Shown: in pieces, positions 26,814 to 34,851 of the stretch
How positions within the stretch are numbered: position 1 is the stretch's first letter
Layout: every line of letters begins with the position of its first letter
From: Bacteroides intestinalis DSM 17393
GTDB taxonomy: Bacteria; Bacteroidota; Bacteroidia; Bacteroidales; Bacteroidaceae
Assembly: GCF_000172175.1 (NCBI RefSeq)
Contig: NZ_ABJL02000008.1
Span: 1,736,001-1,800,000, forward strand
Direction of reading: 5' to 3'
DNA length: 64,000 bases
Notes under the pieces: model-generated
What the model was told of the DNA's origin: nothing
Databases searched by the model: none
What the model saw: only the letters and a program-made list of their open reading frames with translations
Translations under genes and position numbers: made by a program

Positions 26814-28613
26814 ATGAAGATTACAAAAATAATACTATTATTTCTGGCATTGTTGCTGGCAAGCTGCTCAAACGAACTTGAGCAGGAATACGGTCTCATA
26901 CCGCCTGCCTCCGGCCAGGTAACATTTCTTCTTGGATTGCACGAAGATGACACTTCTGCCATACGGACACGCAACGGTGAACCGGAACAGATTGCCCGCA
27001 TGTGGTATGCCATTGCCAATGACCGGGGAGAAATACTCAAACCGCTGTATCAAAAGCTGGAAGCAGACTTCTCCAAACTGACCATTGAAGGATTGGAATA
27101 TGGTGACTATACGGTTGTATTCCTAGCTACCACGAGCGCGGAATCAAATGCGACGATCAACGAACCTAAGCGATTGTCAGACGTCTGGCTGCTGAATAAG
27201 TCGGCAAAAGCCCCTCTCGACGATGTCTACTTTTATAAAAAAATAGAGTTACACATCGGCAAGGAACAAGCTGCGGAATCGCAGACGGTGACATTGGAGC
27301 GATGTGTAGGTAGAGTTGATATAGACTTGAATGTCTCGTCCGATTATATGTGGCGTTTTATCCGCAAAATTGACATCACATTTGATGATACTGTATATAC
27401 CAGTCTCAGTGCAAATGGCGAATACTCCGGTACGGAAGGTATTGAATCTTATGACATCGCGGAGAGCTATTCATTTTACTCATTGCCCAGTAAAGAGGCA
27501 CTTTCTGGAGTTGTAACGATCGAGTCAGACCGAAGTGACGGCACATCGTTTGTACACAAATACCGCTTCAGCAATTGCAAAATCGAGGCAGGCCGTATAT
27601 CCCACATCAGCATTGATTACCGGCATCCGGAAAGCCTGGACGGATTGCTTTATATCCGTGAAGAAGATTTCTCCCGCTTCCAGACTGACACTATGTTTTT
27701 AGCCAACGAGCCACGAGATATCTTCTATGACAGCAAGCACCGTTCCTTTTATGCAAACGCACCGTTACAAGTATCTATCTCGGATGAACATCAATTACTG
27801 GTTAAATTCTTCTCACCGGTTACTATCCATGATGTGACGATTTTATGTCGATTCAATAATATCAGTACTGAGTTCCTTGAATTGGCACATTTCGATGTGA
27901 TCCATCCTTTCATGGAAGCCGCTTTCCCATTGCCAGTTGTAGGTTCTGACCGCACATTCACCACCAGCAGCGGCAGAAAGATAGTGATACCTGCACAACC
28001 AGAACTTTCCGGTGACGATGTCACACTTATTATCCGAACGGAAGATCCGTATATGAAGAAGATAGAACAGATAGACAGTCGGTGGTTCATACGTTTCTCT
28101 GCTTATTCAGCCGACAACGGACACGCTTACTGGCGGCACATGAATCCATTATTATGTCGTCACGGGGTAGCATTGGCTATCAATATGGCTTTCATGTTCT
28201 CTTCCGAAGAGTTTAACACAGAAATGAACAAATATGAAGGCAAACTGAAGGATAACGGAGGAAATGCCATCAATCTGAATGCATTACGCCAGAGAATCCG
28301 CAGTCATGGAGGACTCGTATTGGGTTGCGTATCAGGCGTCGGCGGTCTGGGAGGCGGCAACACTTACGGATTAGCGGACTACTGTTATACCGGAGTCTAT
28401 TTTGATGCAACACCACTGGGATCCAATCCTCATAACTATCCCCGACAAGCTATGTTCCACGAATACGGGCATTGTTTAGGTTACAACCATAGCAGTACCA
28501 TGACTTATGGCGACCAATGGACAGTACTCTGCGCCACAGTATTCGTAAACATGGGGCAAGAGGGTAAATTACCAATATGTTCAAAAGACATAATTGCCAA
28601 TTTACCGATGTAA
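26814..28613 (+). CDS. Mfa2/FimB-like lipoprotein fused to HExxHxxGxxH zinc metallopeptidase
   Basis: The 599-residue protein has a lipoprotein signal ending LLASC (Cys20). The following 250 or so residues resemble the Mfa2/FimB fimbrial anchor fold: VTFLLGLHEDDT, an intervening YEDYTV-like strand (GLEYGDYTVVFLA), LERCVGRVDIDLNVSSDY and HISIDYRHPESL. The C-terminal part ends in FHEYGHCLGYNHSSTMTYGD, which is a complete HExxHxxGxxH zinc site with a downstream Met (metzincin-like). A surface anchor carrying a protease domain is unusual. It could process the neighbouring fimbrillin or a host protein; neither is shown by sequence. A strong terminator follows. Confidence 0.75.
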   Translation: MKITKIILLFLALLLASCSNELEQEYGLIPPASGQVTFLLGLHEDDTSAIRTRNGEPEQIARMWYAIANDRGEILKPLYQKLEADFSKLTIEGLEYGDYTVVFLATTSAESNATINEPKRLSDVWLLNKSAKAPLDDVYFYKKIELHIGKEQAAESQTVTLERCVGRVDIDLNVSSDYMWRFIRKIDITFDDTVYTSLSANGEYSGTEGIESYDIAESYSFYSLPSKEALSGVVTIESDRSDGTSFVHKYRFSNCKIEAGRISHISIDYRHPESLDGLLYIREEDFSRFQTDTMFLANEPRDIFYDSKHRSFYANAPLQVSISDEHQLLVKFFSPVTIHDVTILCRFNNISTEFLELAHFDVIHPFMEAAFPLPVVGSDRTFTTSSGRKIVIPAQPELSGDDVTLIIRTEDPYMKKIEQIDSRWFIRFSAYSADNGHAYWRHMNPLLCRHGVALAINMAFMFSSEEFNTEMNKYEGKLKDNGGNAINLNALRQRIRSHGGLVLGCVSGVGGLGGGNTYGLADYCYTGVYFDATPLGSNPHNYPRQAMFHEYGHCLGYNHSSTMTYGDQWTVLCATVFVNMGQEGKLPICSKDIIANLPM

Positions 28614-28640
28614 AAAAGATATAAATAGTAAATAAAAGCA

Positions 28641-28690
28641 AAAAGGGAGGAAACAGATTATGAATAAATAAATTTCTGTCCCTCCCTTTT
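28641..28690. terminator. Bidirectional terminator after the fimbriae-like operon
   Basis: AAAAGGGAGG (28641-28650) pairs with CCTCCCTTTT (28681-28690), with an inner ACAGA/TCTGT extension. It is T-flanked in both directions. Confidence 0.8.
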
Positions 28691-28713
28691 ACTATGATAT
28701 AAATAAAGACCTA

Positions 28714-28963
28714 TTACTTCTGAACCTCTCCTTTTTCATTGGATAGTGACTCACTTAACACGTCAATAACGACATCAGTATCTACAAGATACAGGCTTTC
28801 TTTCTACTACAAAAATGCTTTGTTGAATATCAAAAATTAAATCCTCCACATTAAGAAATAGCAAAAGGGTTACTAATTTGTTACCTCTAATCATATGATT
28901 AAACAGCAGATCGCAGATTATATACACAGAAAAATCATCCAGTAAATACCTATAAAAAGACAC
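28714..28963 (-). pseudogene. Possible frameshifted remnant of a small protein
   Basis: Two overlapping minus-strand frames (28775-28963 and 28714-28801) join through a single-base shift in the AG-rich tract AGAAAGAAAG. Together they would encode about 84 residues ending SLSNEKGEVQK. The gene would be convergent with the metallopeptidase gene across the terminator. I do not recognise the family, and the frame could be chance. The rest of 28691-29150 holds nothing else I can identify. Confidence 0.25.
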
Positions 28964-29150
28964 CCTTGGGGATGCACTTCAGTTGAAACAGCCTTATCTA
29001 CTATAAAACAAAGTTTGCACATCAGAAACTCAGAATGGTTTAGCATAATAATGTATGATGAAACTATAATTCACACCAATAGCAGAAATGTAAATTACCA
29101 ATTTTGGTTAATATGATATAAAAAAGCAATTATAAGAAATCTCACTTTTG

Positions 29151-29158
29151 TATTTTTG
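29151..29158 (+). promoter_or_regulatory. -7 box (TATTTTTG) for the hybrid kinase gene
   Basis: Perfect TAnnTTTG match 51 nt before the ATG at 29210. It excludes upstream in-frame starts. Confidence 0.5.
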
Positions 29159-29209
29159 CATCAATATCTAATATTAATTCAATATAAAAGAATACTTAAA
29201 AAATTGGTT

Positions 29210-32200
29210 ATGAGACTTTTTTTATCTTGGAAACATATAATCAGCCTCTGTTGTGTTTTAGTATATTTAAGTTCATCCCTTGCCCATGCAACTGTAGTTC
29301 CCAAACAGCATCGACTACTTATTATTAACTCATACAATGAAGGGGCCCCATGGAGTCAAACACTGATAACCCCTATTATGCTTCAAACTTCTTCAATAGA
29401 GGATGTCAACGCCGACTTAGTGCATATAAACGGAACATTTATCCGTAATGATTCATTGTACAACCAAATGGAAGAAGGAATCTTCCAACGTTATGAAAGA
29501 AATAAGCCGGATTATCTAGTGCTCATAGGGAGTATAGCTTTTACTTTGAGAGATCGTATTCAGAAAGAATGGGGGGATATTCCAATGGTTTTGATTGCCA
29601 ATGAAGATACTTATGCCCCCCGGGAATATTATTTCACGGGACGCTCTAAAAATATGGAGGACAATACAGTCGCACCTCTGAATGACATCAGAGAACAATA
29701 TAACTTCACGTTTATTGAAGCCCCGGATATGTATAAAGAAACCATTGACATGATGGTACGGATGTTACCCCCAATGAAGAAGCTCGTATTTGCGGCAGAC
29801 GAACTTTATCAGAACCAGCGGTTGGACCAGCTTATACACTCATACATCACATCAGAATATCCGAATATTGAATACGAACGCCTGGTGGGCAAAGAAGAAA
29901 ACAGCAGACGACTACAAGAATACTTATTGGCAGATGATCCGACTACAAGTATCTTATTTTCTACTTGGTTTTATGAACGTAAAAACTTGTTTGGATCGCC
30001 TACACTTATCAGCGGCGACTTCCAGCTGGTAGCATCTTCACCTCAACCGGTATTTGCCCTGAGAGGTGCGTATATCAATAAGGCAGGATTCATCGGCGGA
30101 CACTTCTATGACCAAGCAGAACTAGAGCAATCATTAACCAACATTATCGGACAAATGCTCCAAGGGAAAGAGATGCGTGACATTCCATTCGTATATAGTA
30201 AAAAGTCATACCCGCTTGTCAATTATGCACAACTGGAATTGGATGAACTTGATGCAGAGCTTTGTCCGTCAAATACAATATTCCTGAATAAACCACTCAC
30301 ATTCTGGCAAAAATATAAATGGTGGATCATTAGCGGAACGATTCTATTACTTTCACTTGTGGTCATCGCACTTATCATATACTGGTTCCAGCAAAAGAAA
30401 ATAGCCCTGTTCAGTGCTCACAACACACTTGTATGCAACATGCCGATATCATATACCCAGGCAATAGTGGATCTTAATGAAAAAGGAGAGGTAACAAATA
30501 TAAAATACCAAGCCGGAAACAGTTTGTTCAACAGTTTGTTTACGGCAAATGAGGATAATGATACGAATAAGAATTCGCTTTCACAGATTGAATGTCTTCC
30601 CCGATTTATAAAAATGATATTCAGAGAAAAACAGGCGATTACCTTCACACACTTTTTCAAGCAGACCCACTCTTTTTATGAATTCATTATCTGCCGGTCA
30701 TCCGAAAAGTATACTATCGATATTTTTGGAGTTGATATTACAGCACGCAATGAAGCGGAAAATGCGTTGCGGGAAATCAACAAGAAACTGGAAATGACCT
30801 TGAGTGTAGCTCGAATCATTCCTTGGCGCTGGGACCTGAAAAACGATATGATTACCTGCGAATCCGAACAGATATTGGCCCACATGAATTTTACCAAAGA
30901 AGAAGGTTCCACTCCTCAGGCGCATATTATAAAAGCCTCCGAATATTTCCGGAAAATGCACCCGGAAGATCTGGAACGTATGCAGCAGGTACACAAAAAC
31001 CTTATATCCGGAAAATTACAACATGCCAAAGAAGAGTTCCGCATCATTACCGAAGTGGAAGGACGAAAATTTATAGACTGGCTTGAAACGAATGCAATAG
31101 TAGATCAATACGATGAGCAGGGCAGTCCAATATCACTGGTAGGCTCACTGCTACTAATAACAGAACGTAAGAGACAAGAAAAGGCACTGATAGCAGCCAG
31201 GGAAAAAGCTTTGGAATCCGAACGGCTAAAGTCTGCATTTCTGGCTAACATGAGCCACGAAATACGCACACCATTGAATGCTATCGTAGGTTTCTCCAGC
31301 TTGCTGACTGCCACTGAGGATGAACAGGAACGGGAAGAATTCATCAGTATCATAGAGAACAATAACCAGCTGCTCTTGCAACTCGTCAGCGACATTCTGG
31401 ACTTGTCGAAAATAGAGGCAAATACGCTTGAGTTCAATTACCGAGACGTTGACCTGAACGGACTGGCAAAAGACGTGGAAAGTACCGTACGCCGCAGGCT
31501 GAAACCGAACGTTGTTCTGGAATTCATTCCTGGAGCTGCCCAGTGCCATGTGCAAACCGAAAAGAACCGGCTCTCACAGGTACTTATCAACCTGTTGGTC
31601 AATGCAACTAAATTTACTCAAACAGGTAGCATCACATTCGGTTATGAAATACGTGGAAAAGAACTATATTTTTACGTAAAGGACACCGGCATGGGCATCT
31701 CACAAGAGGATCAGAACAAAATATTCGAACGTTTCACCAAAGTGGACACTTTCACTCAGGGAACGGGACTGGGCCTTTCCATCTGCAAAAACATTATCGA
31801 AAAGATGAAAGGCAGGATCGGAGTAGAATCCGAGGGTAAAGGCAAAGGAAGCACATTCTGGTTCACAGTGCCGTATCAGCCGGGAGCAGTTGTAGAACAG
31901 AAGAAACAGCAACCTGTCAGCCTTGCCCCCAAAGCAGCCAGGCAAAAGCCTATCATCCTAGTGGCAGAAGACAATGAGAGCAACTACTTGCTATTCAATT
32001 CCATTCTTAACAAAGATTACAACCTGGTGCATGCCTGGAATGGTGAAGAAGCTATAGAGTTATATCGGAAATTCCAGCCGCACGTCATCATCATGGATAT
32101 CAATATGCCTAAAATGGACGGATACGAAGCGGCAAGGGAGATACGAAAATTCTCAAAAACAATACCCATCATTGCCGTTACGGCATATTCCTTCTCCTCT

Positions 32201-32317
32201 GACAAAGAAAAGGTGATGGAGAACGGATTTAACGGTTATGTGCCCAAACCGGTCGACGCGCATATCCTGAAAGAGAAACTCCATAGTACAATTAAACAAA
32301 ACATTGCAGCAGAATAA
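29210..32317 (+). CDS. Hybrid histidine kinase with periplasmic sensor and receiver domain
   Basis: The start is the ATG at 29210 (MRLFLSWKHI), giving 1035 aa. A signal segment is followed by a periplasmic sensor of about 330 residues that looks like an ABC-type substrate-binding fold (LLIINSYNEGAPWSQ, DYLVLIGSIAF). A transmembrane helix follows near residues 375-400 (WWIISGTILLLSLVVIALIIYWF), then PAS-like segments. HisKA has the phospho-acceptor H683 in NMSHEIRTPLN. The HATPase has NLLVNATKFT, DTGMGI and GTGLGLSICKNI. A receiver domain has phospho-acceptor D963 in IMDINMPKMDG. There is no DNA-binding domain, so the output must pass to another protein, which is not encoded nearby. Confidence 0.9.
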   Translation: MRLFLSWKHIISLCCVLVYLSSSLAHATVVPKQHRLLIINSYNEGAPWSQTLITPIMLQTSSIEDVNADLVHINGTFIRNDSLYNQMEEGIFQRYERNKPDYLVLIGSIAFTLRDRIQKEWGDIPMVLIANEDTYAPREYYFTGRSKNMEDNTVAPLNDIREQYNFTFIEAPDMYKETIDMMVRMLPPMKKLVFAADELYQNQRLDQLIHSYITSEYPNIEYERLVGKEENSRRLQEYLLADDPTTSILFSTWFYERKNLFGSPTLISGDFQLVASSPQPVFALRGAYINKAGFIGGHFYDQAELEQSLTNIIGQMLQGKEMRDIPFVYSKKSYPLVNYAQLELDELDAELCPSNTIFLNKPLTFWQKYKWWIISGTILLLSLVVIALIIYWFQQKKIALFSAHNTLVCNMPISYTQAIVDLNEKGEVTNIKYQAGNSLFNSLFTANEDNDTNKNSLSQIECLPRFIKMIFREKQAITFTHFFKQTHSFYEFIICRSSEKYTIDIFGVDITARNEAENALREINKKLEMTLSVARIIPWRWDLKNDMITCESEQILAHMNFTKEEGSTPQAHIIKASEYFRKMHPEDLERMQQVHKNLISGKLQHAKEEFRIITEVEGRKFIDWLETNAIVDQYDEQGSPISLVGSLLLITERKRQEKALIAAREKALESERLKSAFLANMSHEIRTPLNAIVGFSSLLTATEDEQEREEFISIIENNNQLLLQLVSDILDLSKIEANTLEFNYRDVDLNGLAKDVESTVRRRLKPNVVLEFIPGAAQCHVQTEKNRLSQVLINLLVNATKFTQTGSITFGYEIRGKELYFYVKDTGMGISQEDQNKIFERFTKVDTFTQGTGLGLSICKNIIEKMKGRIGVESEGKGKGSTFWFTVPYQPGAVVEQKKQQPVSLAPKAARQKPIILVAEDNESNYLLFNSILNKDYNLVHAWNGEEAIELYRKFQPHVIIMDINMPKMDGYEAAREIRKFSKTIPIIAVTAYSFSSDKEKVMENGFNGYVPKPVDAHILKEKLHSTIKQNIAAE

Positions 32318-32414
32318 ACACATAGCGAGGTTATAAAAAACATTACACGCAAGGATTGCCAGAAGAGTCTACAAGAAAAGCACTAAAACATTTTAACATA
32401 ACGAAAGAAGAATT

Positions 32415-32996
32415 ATGAGTATGGAACATAAGGCGTTTGTGTTTGACACCGAGAAATTTCACGCCGAGATAGAGCCTGTCATGAAAGACAGCATTAAGAA
32501 TGCCGAGGTGGCACACCGGTATATTTGCGAACATCTTGACGAGTTGCAATCACCTTACATGGGCGATGAGTTGGGTGAAGATTGGGAAGAGGAGTTCGGC
32601 GAACTTACACTTCAGACCTATTTCGACATTCTCCTTACCACCTGCTACGATGTGGAAGACAATCGCGGTCTGGGCGAAATGTGGGATGCAGTGAACGAGG
32701 TAATCAAAAGTCTCGATGTGTTTGAATATGGTGAGGTTCCTGTCCTAGGCTACCAGGTTGAAATCAACAGTGTCATCGTAGACCCCGGCATGGAAGGCTT
32801 GGGCATTATAGACGGCGACGAGGTGGCGGAGATTTTGGAAAGGTTGAAGGAAAACAGGGATGAAGCGGAAAGTGCTGAACCCGAAGACCTGCTATATGAA
32901 GCTGAACCGGAGGAATGGATGGAAGCCTACGACGACCTTTGCAGCCTCTATGAAGACGCCCTCAGCCAAAAAAAGGGTCTGCTCCTCACCTTTTGA
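32415..32996 (+). CDS. Acidic hypothetical protein
   Basis: This 193-residue protein is strongly acidic, with Asp/Glu-rich helices (GDELGEDWEEEFGEL, EPEDLLYEAEPEEWMEAYDD). It has no signal peptide or membrane segment. I do not recognise the family. It starts 97 nt after the hybrid kinase, on the same strand, and is followed by an inverted repeat and an HTCS fragment. This neighbourhood, with debris downstream, suggests a region of past rearrangement. The acidity recalls immunity or DNA-mimic proteins, but nothing specific supports that. Confidence 0.6.
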   Translation: MSMEHKAFVFDTEKFHAEIEPVMKDSIKNAEVAHRYICEHLDELQSPYMGDELGEDWEEEFGELTLQTYFDILLTTCYDVEDNRGLGEMWDAVNEVIKSLDVFEYGEVPVLGYQVEINSVIVDPGMEGLGIIDGDEVAEILERLKENRDEAESAEPEDLLYEAEPEEWMEAYDDLCSLYEDALSQKKGLLLTF

Positions 32997-33025
32997 CCGA
33001 TTGAAAGAATCTTACTTAAGAAAGA

Positions 33026-33190
33026 GTGTCAAAACTGAATAAAAGAATGCAAATTACACGAATTACGCAAATAACAAATCAGATAAGTTCTGATTACCAG
33101 AAGCATAAAAAAATATTTGTGTAATTCGTATAATTTGTGTTCTAATCTTAATTTAGACTCACACCCTATTTTTTTATTCAGTTTTGCCAC
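33026..33190. repeat. Two-tier imperfect inverted repeat (MITE-like)
   Basis: Outer arms GTGTCAAAACTGAATAAA (33026) and its inverted copy ending GCCAC (33190), plus inner 29-bp arms 33045-33073 and 33114-33142, pair with a handful of mismatches. The intervening sequence is AT-rich with no gene. Confidence 0.8.
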
Positions 33191-33229
33191 ATTCGCATTC
33201 GTTTTCTTACCTTAATCGAAGTTTTCTTT

Positions 33230-33523
33230 TTACGCCATTCCTTTTCCTCTATATTCACTCAGACTGACCCCGAAATGTTTCCGGAATACTTCCCTGAAAC
33301 ATTTCGCATCGCAAAACCCGGTCATATCCGCAATTTCCGTAATGGAATGCTCGCTTTCTTTCAATATCCGGGCGGCAATCAGCCAGTTGATACTCGCCCT
33401 CAGAAGATTGATACTGAAAGATTTTGCCCTATAGTCATCCGCGCCGATTTTCAACCCTTCCAACATGTTCTTTTCATCTCCCAATGCAGTCGTAGAAGCA
33501 CCAGAACATGATATTAATATGAA
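33230..33523 (-). pseudogene. Remnant of a hybrid two-component system regulator (receiver end + AraC HTH)
   Basis: The minus-strand frame, open back to a TAA near 33527, reads as the end of a receiver domain (MLEGLKIGADDYRAKSF, where intact proteins have DDYxTKPF) and then jumps into the second helix-turn-helix of an AraC-type domain (ADMTGFCDAKCFREVFRKHFGVSLSEYRG). Intact HTCS proteins carry more than 1200 residues upstream and a full AraC domain between these parts. Both the N-terminal sensor/kinase and the first HTH helices are therefore missing: an internal and 5' deletion. It is likely non-functional. Confidence 0.75.
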
Positions 33524-33640
33524 AAATTAACAAAAAAACAAGAATATTCATAGTCTAAAGATCGTTTTTCATGCAAAAGAACCGACAGAAGTCCCCATCT
33601 CATTAAAATGATTCACTTCCAAACAAATAACATAACTACA

Positions 33641-33675
33641 TAAGGGCTTGCTCCGAAACCAGATTCAGCCCCTTA
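33641..33675 (-). terminator. Probable terminator of the pyridoxamine kinase gene
   Basis: TAAGGGCT (33641) and AGCCCCTTA (33667-33675) form a stem just beyond the minus-strand stop. It lacks a strong T-run. Confidence 0.4.
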
Positions 33676-33681
33676 TCCATT

Positions 33682-34554
33682 TTAAATTAACTCATAACTG
33701 GCGCTCTGGATAGGCATATCCAGATTGTGCAGTACCTTTTCAAGCAGAATTCCCTCCCGGTTATCGTACTCATAGCCAAAAGTAGCACGGATACCCTGAA
33801 GGATAAATTGCGTGGCACGGTCCAGGGCAATAGGAAGGCTGTCACCTTGCAATAAGGCTCCGGTGATGACGCTCGTAAAGGTATCCCCCGTTCCCGGATA
33901 GTGGGCGGGCAGATAGGGACAGGTTATTTTCCAATAACGATCTCCTACCCGATTGTAGGCATATACCGAAGTCTTATGGCTTTCTCCATGGACAGGAACG
34001 CTTGTAATAATAACTACCTGAGGTCCGGCATCGGACAAAAGCCGAAGATAGGATTTCAGTTCTTCATCCGTATTAGCAGCTTTATAAGGTTTATCCATCA
34101 AATAAAAAAGTTCGGTCAGATTCGGGGTTATCACATCGGCTTTTGCTGCCAGATGACGCATCTCCCGGATCATCGATTCATCAAAATTAGTATATAGCCG
34201 CCCGTTATCTCCCAATACCGGGTCAACCACTACCAAGCCGTCCGGCTGGCGAAAATCATCTATAAAATCCGAAACGATCTGTATTTGTCGGGGAGAGCCT
34301 AAATAACCTGTATAAAAAGCATCAAACTGTATATCCAGCTTTTTCCATTCAGCAATGATCCTGGGCATTTCATCCGTCAAGTCGAGAATGGAAAACTCCG
34401 GATATTGTGTATGACTGGAAAGTACAGCCGTAGGTAAAGGACAAACCTGAAAGCCCATCGAAGACAAAATAGGAATTACCACTGTAAGGGATACGCGTCC
34501 CATACCTGAAAGGTCATGAACCGCTGCTATTTTCTTTACTTTATTTGTATACAT
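33682..34554 (-). CDS. Pyridoxamine / pyridoxal kinase
   Basis: The product (290 aa) is a ribokinase-fold B6-vitamer kinase. N-terminal VHDLSGMGRVSLTVVIPILSSMGF, the substrate loop PTAVLSSHTQYPEF, and the C-terminal anion hole LPAHYPGTGDTFTSVITGAL (catalytic Asp in GTGD) are all present. It phosphorylates pyridoxamine or pyridoxal with ATP in the B6 salvage pathway. It is monocistronic with its own textbook promoter at 34604-34634. Confidence 0.9.
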   Translation of the reverse strand: MYTNKVKKIAAVHDLSGMGRVSLTVVIPILSSMGFQVCPLPTAVLSSHTQYPEFSILDLTDEMPRIIAEWKKLDIQFDAFYTGYLGSPRQIQIVSDFIDDFRQPDGLVVVDPVLGDNGRLYTNFDESMIREMRHLAAKADVITPNLTELFYLMDKPYKAANTDEELKSYLRLLSDAGPQVVIITSVPVHGESHKTSVYAYNRVGDRYWKITCPYLPAHYPGTGDTFTSVITGALLQGDSLPIALDRATQFILQGIRATFGYEYDNREGILLEKVLHNLDMPIQSASYELI

Positions 34555-34603
34555 AGTGCTTTTATTACATATTCCGCCACTTCCATGACATAAAAATTCC
34601 CCG

Positions 34604-34634
34604 CAAAGATAACTTTACGAGGAGTAAAGAACAA
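34604..34634 (-). promoter_or_regulatory. Promoter of the pyridoxamine kinase gene
   Basis: On the minus strand TTG (34632-34634), exactly 20 nt, then TATCTTTG (34604-34611). Leader about 45 nt. Confidence 0.8.
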
Positions 34635-34796
34635 GCTTAAAGAGAAATTGTTTGATTCTATCAAGGTTTAGGGGTTAAACTAATGAAAGTATTCCTCATT
34701 CACTATATAGAGAAAAATAAATGGCATAACTTACCGGTTCAAGCAGCAATAAGCATTCTTTTGACAACAAATTACTCAAAATATAAAAGTTATCTC

Positions 34797-34804
34797 TATA
34801 TTTG
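34797..34804 (+). promoter_or_regulatory. -7 box (TATATTTG) for the PAS/GAF kinase gene
   Basis: Perfect TAnnTTTG match 47 nt before the ATG at 34852. No -33 recognised. The rest of the 297-nt gap (34555-34851) holds only this and the divergent kinase promoter. Confidence 0.5.
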
Positions 34805-34851
34805 CCCACTGAGATTTTAATGAGGAATAGAAAACAGGAGCAAAAAGATAT

